This document shows positions 52,601 to 60,175 of a stretch of 64,000 nt of DNA, in pieces. The stretch comes from an uncultured Saprospiraceae bacterium (GTDB taxonomy: Bacteria; Bacteroidota; Bacteroidia; Chitinophagales; Saprospiraceae). The DNA is taken from positions 1-64,000 of the forward strand of contig CALGLU010000013.1 of assembly GCA_937959275.1 (NCBI GenBank), in the 5' to 3' direction. The notes beneath the pieces were generated by a model. That model searched no databases and had not been told where the DNA came from. It was given only the letters and a program-made list of their open reading frames with translations. A program made the translations under genes and the position numbers. Within the stretch, counting starts at the first letter, position 1; each line of letters begins with the position of its first letter.

Positions 52601-53871
52601 ATAATTTTGAATTCATTGAATTTAAAAATAGCGGAACTGCTCCTATTGATTTATACAATATTGAATTTACAAAAGGATTAGATTTTAGATTTACAGAATC
52701 TCAAATTGTGATGCCAGGTGATTTCGTGGTGCTTGCCGATGATAGCTTATGGTTTCATACCAAATATGGATTCGCTCCTGACGGTGTGTACATTGGAGAA
52801 TTGGATAATAGTGGAGAGCGATTATTTGTAGAAACACAATTAGACATAGTGGACTCGTTGACCTATAATGACAAAGGAGATTGGCCTGGTACGGCAGATA
52901 AGGGTTATTATAGTGTGGCCCTGAAGGATGCTTCTCTTGATAATAATGATCCAGCAAACTGGGGGATACAATCTGTATTGACAACACCTGGCGAGGAAAA
53001 CATTTTTGTTGATTTGGGAGAACATGGTTATTCTGGTGTCGTCATTAATGAGATTCATTATAATCCATTTGATAGTATTGATGCTATTTCTGGAGATACG
53101 ATCGGTGGCACAAAATTCGAATTTGTTGAACTCAAAAACATTGGGTCTGTCCCAATTAATTTATCGGGTAGCTTTTTTGCCCGCGGCGTGGACTACGTGT
53201 TTGCTCCAGGTACGATTTTACAATCTGGCGATTATTTAGTACTGGCAGATGATAAGTCGTCCTTCCAGGATAGATACGGCTTCGCTCCTTTTGATAAATA
53301 TGACGGTAAATTGGATAACGGCAGTGAAACATTGTGGCTTGTCAATCCAGATGGTATTCTTTTAGATGCTGTTACGTATGACGATGATGCACCGTGGGAT
53401 GTGAGTGCAGATGGTGGTGACCACGATTATAGTTTAGCCTTGATAGATCCTAATGTAGATAATGATGATCCAGCTAATTGGCAACGACAGTGTAGCCAAC
53501 TATGGACGCCTGCTGCTGATAATAATTTTGCTGCGAGCACATGTGATTGTCTTAATGCCATTATCCCTGATGCCGATAATGATGGGGTGTGTGATGAAAA
53601 TGATCAATGTCCAGGCGCTGATGATACAGTTGATGTGAATGGAAATGGTATCCCAGATGCATGTGAAAATTGTGTCAACGATATTGTCGAACTGTCCATG
53701 ACTGACATTCAATCAGATGCAGCTGCTAATTTCACAATTCAGACAAATGGCGCGGTTCGATCAGGAAAGGTGATTGAATATCATGCTGGGCTGAATGTCC
53801 AGCTTATGGAAGGCTTTGAAGTGGAAGCTGCGGCGGTATTTCATGCTCATATTGCGCTGTGCGATGAGTAA
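49696..53871 (+). CDS. Giant secreted protein: CotH-like kinase fold, three lamin-tail domains, 3-coathanger end
   Basis: The 1391-residue protein has a signal peptide (1-32). In order it shows a calcium-binding TSP3-like stretch (DSDFDGICDPADF); lamin-tail domain 1 (about 220-335, ISDWIEVFNGTGAVIDLAGWYLSDS); a chitobiase-C-like sandwich (370-455); a CotH domain (460-830: RPCVVYLNGKYWGVYEIREKV and ILWDMDASFGH); lamin-tail domains 2 and 3 (about 940-1095 and 1115-1265, both beginning INEIHYNP); a second TSP3 stretch (DADNDGVCDENDQCPG); and a 3-coathanger-stack module at the C terminus. CotH proteins are kinase-fold enzymes or calcium-dependent surface proteins. It is not followed by a T9SS type A domain; the coathanger end may serve that role, by inference. 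Confidence 0.87.
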   Translation: MNIYSTTLNSTKKGIIFFFILASCLHTQSALSQCTGELVTGVGSYYSHSGVSAVPSFAAGEPDGRFSGKISEKDYLALRIPIHPAVDYTGEICITVGFNKPGGIVNFTVGEESHSFKNVAFDTTRRPQEFCFDYSVSKAAIVYITESGQGDVLVDGSRYAMCISCGDDYEDSDFDGICDPADFYPGFDNSRLGSPCDDGNESTSNDRQEGANQCRGAGQIVINEVFVSGFNGSEIFDHGFKISDWIEVFNGTGAVIDLAGWYLSDSKGSKKKWQIPSGTIPANGYRVFYANGLDDSNVNTNFKLDQSELTEEVLLTDASGTIVDEYSIEAFTQIGHSRGRAFDGSDDWAVFATPSPSATNLIASDYAPYPDIDMESGAYPSQISVSLTVPTGFTARYELNTGTNTTGQVLDPTATSTAYTSPITIANTTSLKVRLFDDAGILLPGFIETNTYLINENHTMYTLSVTGKKNILDLVNGDIDLYPMAHMEIFDETGQLITEVAGNLNKHGQDSWQYPHRGFDIFARDEVGYGGSMNHKFFEKKDRQEFDRFIIRAAGDDNYPYENGGAHVRDAFVQEWGFESGLEMDHRSYRPCVVYLNGKYWGVYEIREKVVHKSFTRAYFNQDEEDLDYISYWGGRTIRYGSPADWDAVIGYINTNDMGNAAHFKHVDDRVNLLSWTDYVLFNNYIVSKDWNNYNSAWWRGRNPDGGAQKWRFILWDMDASFGHYINYSNVPDESPSASPCDVLDNSPIDDPEYLLSSFEKIFDQNSDFRNLVANRYNDMLNTYWSCDFSIPLLDAMVNEKAPEMARQFARWAGNEATWQSNVQDIRDFLNDRCDVIDAELNLCLDLGRRAGITFNTNPPNILASIKTNTIVLPDLPLTGDYYTNLPVQLEAIESFHYEFSHWESTTGIILSDFTTEQTILNPGKSGDITAHYNFVPGKEMAINEIHYNPVDEILLHPITNQMDTIDGHNFEFIEFKNSGTAPIDLYNIEFTKGLDFRFTESQIVMPGDFVVLADDSLWFHTKYGFAPDGVYIGELDNSGERLFVETQLDIVDSLTYNDKGDWPGTADKGYYSVALKDASLDNNDPANWGIQSVLTTPGEENIFVDLGEHGYSGVVINEIHYNPFDSIDAISGDTIGGTKFEFVELKNIGSVPINLSGSFFARGVDYVFAPGTILQSGDYLVLADDKSSFQDRYGFAPFDKYDGKLDNGSETLWLVNPDGILLDAVTYDDDAPWDVSADGGDHDYSLALIDPNVDNDDPANWQRQCSQLWTPAADNNFAASTCDCLNAIIPDADNDGVCDENDQCPGADDTVDVNGNGIPDACENCVNDIVELSMTDIQSDAAANFTIQTNGAVRSGKVIEYHAGLNVQLMEGFEVEAAAVFHAHIALCDE

Positions 53872-53877
53872 TTAGCT

Positions 53878-55092
53878 TTAAAACATAACCGAGACCAAGC
53901 CTTCTAAGTCAACATCGACATCAATACTGTCGGTCGACATTTGCAAATTGGCTAGTTTGTACTCTATAATATAGGCCTTCAATGTGAGGCTTGAATCTAG
54001 CTTAAAGTGACTGATATCTTTATTGATTTCACTAACCAAGGGGTCTAGTGGAATCTTTAAATTCTCTTTTACTTTTTGCATGATGAGTTTAGAAGCAAGC
54101 ACAACAATACTTTTGCTTTTAAATCCCGCACCCTCCAATTCTACATCGACATCTCGACAATACAATGTTTTATCCTCTGGATTAAAAAATGGAACGCCAT
54201 GCAATGTGACTTGTCCTTGGAAGCTACCTGCTAGTTTGGATTGTAATGTCATTCGCTTACCGTCGCAAGAAATCTTAATCTCACTTGGCGTAAGTTTGTA
54301 TTGCTCTACATCGAATGTCTGCCCTGAGAATTGTTGATTAAATAAATCTTGTATAGTGGCTAAGGCAGTCTTCGTTTTTAGTTTTAATTGACTGGGTACT
54401 CGTTTATTTTTAGTGAATTCTGGAGCCCGAACTTCAAGGATGGATGATTCGACGGCCTTACCAAATCCTAACGTAAGATCTGATTTCAGTCCTACGGTAA
54501 GTTGGACTTGATTGTCTTTAACTTCTAGTGGATGAAGGCTGGATTCTACAGCTGTGCTTGACCAATAGATAGGGCCTACTAGGGAAGTGATGACCGGATT
54601 TGGTAGATTCGACAAGAATGATTGGACATACTGGGCAGCATTTAGTTTAGTAACCTGCTCATCGATAGCACTACAAATCAAGTCTTGTTTTGAAGCAATG
54701 ACTCCCTCCAAAATTGTTGTAATGGGAACTGCAACAATCCCTAGGTCAAGCTGTGGTTTTTCAAGCCAGCCATATTTGACAAGTTCTGTTTTTGTGCGGA
54801 TTGACCAATCTGATGCAATGACAAAGACTGTTTTAAACTGCATGAGCAGTTTACAGTTTGTCGAAGCGTTTGTTATGCCCACATCCTTTTTGACTTGCAG
54901 CCGGATGGGCACTTGGTATTGAATCCGATTAAATTCTAAGTTGAGCTTAATGGTCCCTTCTTTGGTTGCTTTTATGTCAGTACCTGACCCAACAGAATCA
55001 TCATAAAAGACTTGAGGGATATTCTTATTAAGCAATGTTTCTAAATCACTTAACTGTATCGTAAAGAGTGGATTAATAAATGAGTTTGCCAA
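53878..55092 (-). CDS. DUF4403-like lipid-binding-type protein
   Basis: The 404-residue protein has no signal peptide. It is built of two similar long beta/helix halves: residues 1-190, with the segment RIQYQVPIRLQVKKDVG and conserved WLEKPQLDLGIVAVPI, and residues 195-404. This fits the DUF4403 family, whose fold is related to TULIP lipid-binding proteins. The absence of an export signal is odd, because most members are lipoproteins. It starts two bases after the stop of the upstream SHOCT membrane protein, so they are co-expressed; the pair may handle lipid at the inner membrane. Confidence 0.6.
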   Translation of the reverse strand: MANSFINPLFTIQLSDLETLLNKNIPQVFYDDSVGSGTDIKATKEGTIKLNLEFNRIQYQVPIRLQVKKDVGITNASTNCKLLMQFKTVFVIASDWSIRTKTELVKYGWLEKPQLDLGIVAVPITTILEGVIASKQDLICSAIDEQVTKLNAAQYVQSFLSNLPNPVITSLVGPIYWSSTAVESSLHPLEVKDNQVQLTVGLKSDLTLGFGKAVESSILEVRAPEFTKNKRVPSQLKLKTKTALATIQDLFNQQFSGQTFDVEQYKLTPSEIKISCDGKRMTLQSKLAGSFQGQVTLHGVPFFNPEDKTLYCRDVDVELEGAGFKSKSIVVLASKLIMQKVKENLKIPLDPLVSEINKDISHFKLDSSLTLKAYIIEYKLANLQMSTDSIDVDVDLEGLVSVMF

Positions 55093-55094
55093 GA

Positions 55095-55724
55095 TTAAAA
55101 TTTATCTACGATGGCCTTTTTCATTTTATCAAATTCTTCCTGACTTAAAAGCCCTTTTTCTTTGAGTTCGCCGAGTTTCAATAACTCATCATAAATGTCA
55201 CCTTTGCTAGATGAGGTTTCAGTTGCCGCGGTTTCAGTTGCGGCAGCAGTTTCTGTTGAGGGACTATCAGCACCTTCATCTTTCTTTGCTTTTAAGTCAG
55301 CAGCGACTTGCTTACCTTTTTCAAATTCTTCTTTATAAATCGACTTGGCAAGATCTGCATCTATGTCTTCTATATCCAAGCCATCTCTAAAAAATCGATG
55401 AGAGACCTGGCCCAAAGCATATGTTGAAGCACCTGACATAATTGACATCGATACACCACCAATAATACTTCCAATACCAGGTATGGCCTTTAAAAACGAT
55501 GCACCTATCCTTGCAACTGTTGCACCAGCTGTAGAGGCAATAAATGATTTGCCTGAAATATCAGAAAAATTCTTACCGTGCACATTACCAATTTGGCTCA
55601 GCATGTCGAGTTGTGTAGCAGTTATCGCAGCAATATCGACTAAAGGAATAGGAATAATCCCAAGTCCCATAGAATATAAAACATGATTATTAATGATCTT
55701 ATCGATTTGTTCTTCCTTGGTCAT
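55095..55724 (-). CDS. DUF697-like membrane protein with C-terminal SHOCT domain
   Basis: The 209-residue protein begins with a membrane-embedded DUF697-like region (IIPIPLVDIAAITATQLDMLSQIG and two Gly-rich hydrophobic helices ending about 105). An Ala/Thr/Glu/Ser-rich linker follows (about 148-170), and a SHOCT domain ends it (about 176-209: DELLKLGELKEKGLLSQEEFDKMKKAI). SHOCT domains mediate oligomerisation. It is the first gene of a two-gene operon with the DUF4403-like protein. Confidence 0.75.
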   Translation of the reverse strand: MTKEEQIDKIINNHVLYSMGLGIIPIPLVDIAAITATQLDMLSQIGNVHGKNFSDISGKSFIASTAGATVARIGASFLKAIPGIGSIIGGVSMSIMSGASTYALGQVSHRFFRDGLDIEDIDADLAKSIYKEEFEKGKQVAADLKAKKDEGADSPSTETAAATETAATETSSSKGDIYDELLKLGELKEKGLLSQEEFDKMKKAIVDKF

Positions 55725-55797
55725 ATCAATTAATTTAAATCAAAAGGTACATAAAGAAATTAAAACGATCTAATTACAATTTCATATCTTAGATATA

Positions 55798-57663
55798 ATG
55801 GAAGCAATATTTAAAAGACGACACATGCAGCTGTTGTTCATTCTTGGTCTCTTAGTTCAACTGACATCTTGTAAAAGTCAAGCTATAGCATCTCTTGATG
55901 ATGCTGCAATACTCAACAGCCCAGCTACGAGCACCCCAAATATAACAGGAGAACTCAGGCAATGGCATAAAGTCACACTCTCGTTTGACGGACCTCAAAC
56001 TAGTGAAACAAACGCAGTGAATCCTTTTCTGCAATATAGATTAAATGTCTTATTTGCGAAAGGAGATAAGTCCTACTTAGTACCTGGTTATTTTTCTGCG
56101 GATGGTAAGGCAGGGGAGAGTTCAGGAACTGAAGGTAATCAATGGAAAGTTCATTTTGCTCCCGATGAAGTGGGAGAGTGGTCCTATACCGTGTCCTTCA
56201 AAACAGGCAAGGACATAGCGGTATCTATAGCTGATTCTAATGATGAGAGCGCTGGCTATATGGATGGCATGACCGGTACAATTAATATTCAATCATCGAA
56301 TAAGTCGGGAAGAGATTTACGTGCAAAAGGAAGACTTCAATATGTTGAAGAGCCGTATCTAAAATTTGCTGGTTCTGGAGAGTACTTTATAAAAGTTGGA
56401 GCCGATGCACCAGAAAATTTATTAGCGTATCAAGATTTTGATGGAGACTTTAAAACAGATGGGCATAAAGATAATCTCGTAAAATCCTGGGAGCCTCATA
56501 TCAAAGACTGGAATGCTGGTGACCCTACTTGGCAAAATGGAAAAGGTAAAGGCTTAATCGGAGCCATAAATTATCTGGCTAGCAAAGGGATGAATGCCTT
56601 CTCCTTTTTACCAATGAATATTGCTGGTGATGATAAGAATGTCTTTCCTTATATCTCCTATGATATCTATGATCGGATGGATGTATCCAAGCTGGATCAA
56701 TGGGAGGTCATCTTTGAACATGCTGATCACCTAGGATTATTCCTTCATTTTAAAACCTCCGAAGTGGAGAATCAAGGATTGCTCGATAATGGAGAATTAG
56801 GCGTTCAGCGCAAACTCTATTATAGAGAATTGATTGCAAGATTCGGCCATCACTTAGCTTTAAATTGGAATATAGGAGAAGAGAATGGTAAGTGGATGAA
56901 GAAGCACCCGACACCCTATCAAACCACAACACAGCGATTAGCCTGTGCCCAATATTTCTATGATCATGATCCGTATCGTCATCATGTCGTGATTCATAAC
57001 GGCCAACCGTTTTATGATATCATGGGACCTGATTCAAAGTATACAGGACTCTCAGTCCAGACACATAAACCTGATTTTTCCCATGTGTATGATGCTGTCA
57101 GGAAGTGGAGAACCTTATCCGATCAACATAAATTGAATTGGGCAATCGCAGTTGATGAACCAGGAGATGCACAATTTTCTGTTGTTCCTGATAATATAAA
57201 CCCCGATCATGATAATGCCAGACAAAATGCTTTGTGGGGAGCGGTTATGGCTGGAGCTTGGGGAGTCGAATGGTACTTTGGGTATAAGCATGAGCATTCG
57301 GATTTGAGCCTTCAGGATTTTAGGAGTCGGGATAATATGTGGACACAGAGTAAGTATCTATTAGATTTTTTCTTGGAGCAGGAGATACCTTTTTGGACAA
57401 TGACTTCACAAGAAAAGCTGACTGAGTCTACGACTGATTATGTTTTGGCGGGTGAAGATGACTATGTGGTTTATATGAAAATGGGAGATAAGTCAGATCA
57501 TATATTAAAAGTTGAATCAGGTCGTTATGAGATTGTCTGGTATGCTGCAAAAAAAGGAGCCTTCTCTGAGGTGTCCTCAATCGCTGTTGGAGAAAAAGGA
57601 TTAGAACTCGTGCCAACAGATCGATCAATGGATTGGGCTGTCCATATCAAGCGATTGAAATAA
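55798..57663 (+). CDS. DUF5060-type glycoside-hydrolase-like lipoprotein
   Basis: The 621-residue protein has a lipoprotein signal (LLVQLTSCKSQ, Cys at about 26). An N-terminal DUF5060 sandwich follows (about 45-160: ELRQWHKVTLSFDGP and FAPDEVGEWSYTVSF), then a TIM-barrel-like hydrolase (about 185-520), with MNAFSFLPMN, LNWNIGEENG and WAIAVDEPGDAQF placing acidic residues at strand ends. A C-terminal sandwich closes it (AAKKGAFSEVSS..., ending DWAVHIKR). Related proteins cleave plant or algal polysaccharides. A diverged, broken copy of its 3' end lies at 58514-58689. A hairpin at 57728-57763 follows it. Confidence 0.78.
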   Translation: MEAIFKRRHMQLLFILGLLVQLTSCKSQAIASLDDAAILNSPATSTPNITGELRQWHKVTLSFDGPQTSETNAVNPFLQYRLNVLFAKGDKSYLVPGYFSADGKAGESSGTEGNQWKVHFAPDEVGEWSYTVSFKTGKDIAVSIADSNDESAGYMDGMTGTINIQSSNKSGRDLRAKGRLQYVEEPYLKFAGSGEYFIKVGADAPENLLAYQDFDGDFKTDGHKDNLVKSWEPHIKDWNAGDPTWQNGKGKGLIGAINYLASKGMNAFSFLPMNIAGDDKNVFPYISYDIYDRMDVSKLDQWEVIFEHADHLGLFLHFKTSEVENQGLLDNGELGVQRKLYYRELIARFGHHLALNWNIGEENGKWMKKHPTPYQTTTQRLACAQYFYDHDPYRHHVVIHNGQPFYDIMGPDSKYTGLSVQTHKPDFSHVYDAVRKWRTLSDQHKLNWAIAVDEPGDAQFSVVPDNINPDHDNARQNALWGAVMAGAWGVEWYFGYKHEHSDLSLQDFRSRDNMWTQSKYLLDFFLEQEIPFWTMTSQEKLTESTTDYVLAGEDDYVVYMKMGDKSDHILKVESGRYEIVWYAAKKGAFSEVSSIAVGEKGLELVPTDRSMDWAVHIKRLK

Positions 57664-57727
57664 ATAAGCATTCTAGTTAGCTATTTAATTCTTTATGGAA
57701 TAATCTTCGAATGACTAAAGAACATTG

Positions 57728-57763
57728 AAAGTCGACAACTTACTGAAAAGTAGTCGACCTTTC
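57728..57763. terminator. Hairpin between convergent genes
   Basis: GAAAGTCGAC pairs with GTCGACCTTTC, and an inner ACTT/AAGT stem extends it. No long T-run follows in either direction, so it may terminate weakly or protect 3' ends for both convergent genes. Confidence 0.5.
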
Positions 57764-57785
57764 GTCAATGAGATTCTTTTAAATA

Positions 57786-58253
57786 TTAATCTTTAATACA
57801 TCTAATTGCATATTGAGATAATGTTGCGTCTGAACTATTCTTTCTCAGATTCGCTTCGTTGTATTTCATCTGTCTTGCAATTGCTCGAATGCTGCCATTT
57901 GCAAACACGCCGTTAGGATCTTGGGTCCATAAAAATGCGTCTAACGTGCTCTGAACTCCACTATCAAGATATCTTGGATCAACACAAAAATTTATGTGAA
58001 TGGTATCATATACATTACCATCACAATCTGTAGATAAATCATCACAACAACAACAACAACAACAACTTAGAGATTTCCAGACAGTTCCATTGAAGCCAAG
58101 AAAATTAGTGCCATCAAATTTGATTGTCCCAGGGGCTGGTGTTGGGCTGTCATTATCTGAAATGATAATAGCTCCTTCAATTTCAAGCTTTTCGGATTGA
58201 GCAAAGAGAAAATGTGTGCTGAGTAAAAGGAAGAAAATTCTCATTTTGCTCAT
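57786..58253 (-). CDS. Small secreted protein with a seven-cysteine run
   Basis: The 155-residue protein has a signal peptide (about 1-20, ending HFLFAQ). A collagen-stalk-attachment-like segment follows (about 25-60: GAIIISDNDSPTPAPGTIKFDGTNFLGFNGTVWKSL), a word common near tail-fibre-like trimer ends. Then comes a run of seven cysteines at about 64-70 and a helical C-terminal part with two more. The Cys run is encoded by seven TGT codons, a trinucleotide repeat (58047-58068). Its start codon (58253) and next four codons lie in DNA duplicated from the histidine kinase gene at 60234, so the original 5' end may be lost. Function unknown. Confidence 0.65.
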   Translation of the reverse strand: MSKMRIFFLLLSTHFLFAQSEKLEIEGAIIISDNDSPTPAPGTIKFDGTNFLGFNGTVWKSLSCCCCCCCDDLSTDCDGNVYDTIHINFCVDPRYLDSGVQSTLDAFLWTQDPNGVFANGSIRAIARQMKYNEANLRKNSSDATLSQYAIRCIKD

Positions 58254-58513
58254 TTGATTTAGAAAATGTAAGCCAGGAATGTATTGAGTGGAGGGAAATT
58301 ATTGATTCCTCAAACAATGTTGTCGTTATTGAAAATAAAACCAGGGAATATTTACCAATTATAAGCGGAGCATGTCAAGTGGAACTTCTTAATACATTAG
58401 GTAATTTTTACTTAATGAAAAATAATCAGGATTCATCATTTCACTACTACAATAAAAGAATTGATTTAGCTGACTCATTACAGGCTTGGGAACAATTGGT
58501 TATGGGACTAAAT
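58239..58513 (+). pseudogene. Duplicated fragment of the histidine-kinase gene (5' part)
   Basis: These 275 bases align without gaps to 60234-60508, the sequence for residues about 20-131 of the TPR histidine kinase. By hand I count 13 differences (about 95% identity), all of them transitions. The reading frame stays open until a TGA at 58519-58521 but has no start codon, so it is not a gene. The left boundary coincides with the first codons of the minus-strand Cys-run gene. The right boundary joins directly to a relic of a different gene. Confidence 0.85.
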
Positions 58514-58689
58514 GGGAGATGAAACTCAACATGTGCTAAAGGTATGGGAGGGTACATATGAGTAAAACTGGTTTAATGCAAAAGATGGGAGGGTTTTCAG
58601 ATCCAACAACAACCCAGTCAGGTGAAAATGGCTTAGTAATAGAACCGATTGATCGATCACGCGACTGGGCTGTGCATATAAAGCGTTGA
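58514..58689 (+). pseudogene. Relic of the 3' end of a DUF5060-type gene
   Basis: Translation gives GDETQHVLKVWEGTYE, then a TAA, then NWFNAKDG in the same frame. A frame change leads to GGFSDPTTTQSGENGLVIEP, and the end reads DRSRDWAVHIKR stop. This parallels the C terminus of the lipoprotein at 55798 (GDKSDHILKVESGRYEI..., FSEVSS..., DRSMDWAVHIKRLK) at much lower identity than the neighbouring kinase copy. It is therefore the decayed tail of a diverged paralogue, with one stop and one frameshift, not a recent copy. The fusion point with the kinase fragment is within 58512-58518. Confidence 0.75.
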
Positions 58690-58717
58690 ATTAATTAAAA
58701 TACATTCTCACCTATCA

Positions 58718-59926
58718 TTACCTGACAGTAAATCTATGAGTGCTTGTTTTGCCCATATGATTAATTTGAAATCTCCACGTACCAGCACGGGCATTACTCG
58801 GTAAGCGAATATTTTGGCTTCGCCACCAGGCATTGGAAAAATTTGGTTGGCCTTCGGTGCCTGGTCGATAGGTCCAAGACCAAAATACAGTTCCATTGGG
58901 TTGAATTACCTTCCAATAACTGTTTCTACCTCTTACCTGATGTCTAAAATAACCTACTAAATATACTAAGGCTCCTTTATTAAAGACGTTTTGTTCATTT
59001 CTAATGGCTTTTTGAGGACAGTCTCTAAATATTGGTTTCGCTGAATGGGTTTTCAAGGCGTTTAATCCAGTATCGACATAAGGTTTTTGATTGGCCCAAT
59101 AGGAAGTGCTGCCATTTGATCGATTACAATTTCCTCCATAAGGATCAATAATCTTACCACTACTATTCTTGATTTCAAAATGCAAATGTGGGTTTGTAGA
59201 AATCCCAGAACTGCCTACTATACCTAAAAATTCTCCTCTTTTTACATAAGATCCGACTCCTTTAGACGTAGTAGAATTCTTTTTTAAATGCCAATATGTA
59301 GACCTTGATCCATCTGAATGACGGATTATTATGCCATTGGCACCTTGGCCATTCCAAGTACAATTTTTATCATATCGATTACTTTGCTTATAGACAATAT
59401 GTCCGGGTGCGCCTGCGATCACATGAACATGATTTCGGTCCATTTTATCCCATTGAAATGGAAAAAGAGCAATATCAGTTCCACTGTGATTATAGCTTGG
59501 CGTATCATAAGTTCGCTTGCCGCATCTATAGTCAGTTAAGCGGTCAGGACCATTAGGATTATGGTCCACATAGTTAGTGATGGTATAATATCCCGGATCC
59601 CTTAATCCATTTGCTTTGCGTAAAGGCCAACTAAATTTGACTGGAGCTCGTGAAATAGCCTCGCTGATAACACCACTTTGTTTGAGGTCATGAATATTTT
59701 TTTCCACAGCATCATCTAATCTTTTAGCTTCAGCTTCAGAAATACATGATTCTTTTGGATTTGACAAGTCAGCTGTTTCTTCAAAAAATCCTCCACCATC
59801 TCCAGGGTTTTGTACAAATTCCTGTGTGTTTAAATCTCCTTGTTCAGGATTTTCTTTTTGACATGCACATAATAAAATAGTAATAAAAAAAAGTAAAGAT
59901 GTTTTGTGTACACTAAAATTAAGCAT
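58718..59926 (-). CDS. M23-family peptidase lipoprotein
   Basis: The 402-residue protein has a lipoprotein signal (ITILLCACQKE, Cys22). The central M23 (LytM-type) domain has zinc ligands His147 and Asp151 in HSGTD, a catalytic His213 in YWHL and His249 in HLHFE (247-251). Such enzymes cut glycine or cross-bridge peptides in cell walls, or act as secreted bacteriolytic proteases. The C-terminal part (about 300-402) is a Trp/Tyr-rich sandwich (WKVIQPNGTVFWSWTYRPG, then WRFQINHMGKTSTHRFTV) that probably binds substrate. The gene stands alone. Confidence 0.9.
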   Translation of the reverse strand: MLNFSVHKTSLLFFITILLCACQKENPEQGDLNTQEFVQNPGDGGGFFEETADLSNPKESCISEAEAKRLDDAVEKNIHDLKQSGVISEAISRAPVKFSWPLRKANGLRDPGYYTITNYVDHNPNGPDRLTDYRCGKRTYDTPSYNHSGTDIALFPFQWDKMDRNHVHVIAGAPGHIVYKQSNRYDKNCTWNGQGANGIIIRHSDGSRSTYWHLKKNSTTSKGVGSYVKRGEFLGIVGSSGISTNPHLHFEIKNSSGKIIDPYGGNCNRSNGSTSYWANQKPYVDTGLNALKTHSAKPIFRDCPQKAIRNEQNVFNKGALVYLVGYFRHQVRGRNSYWKVIQPNGTVFWSWTYRPGTEGQPNFSNAWWRSQNIRLPSNARAGTWRFQINHMGKTSTHRFTVR

Positions 59927-60175
59927 TGTAAATGTTTAAATGTTAGCGTGACACCAAATTAGGAACACACTAAAAGTACAAATAATAAATCAGAAAAAGA
60001 AGATTAGCTGTCTGTAGGCATATATAATTACTTGTGTTAAAAAGATGGAAGCAGGTAATTAACAAAGAACAAGTTAAGTCCATATTGAGTTGGCATGCAC
60101 ATCGGATTAGCTTAGGGTTTACCCGTAGACGGAAAAAAATTATAAAAGTTAACTTTAGATATAAAATCGCACAAA

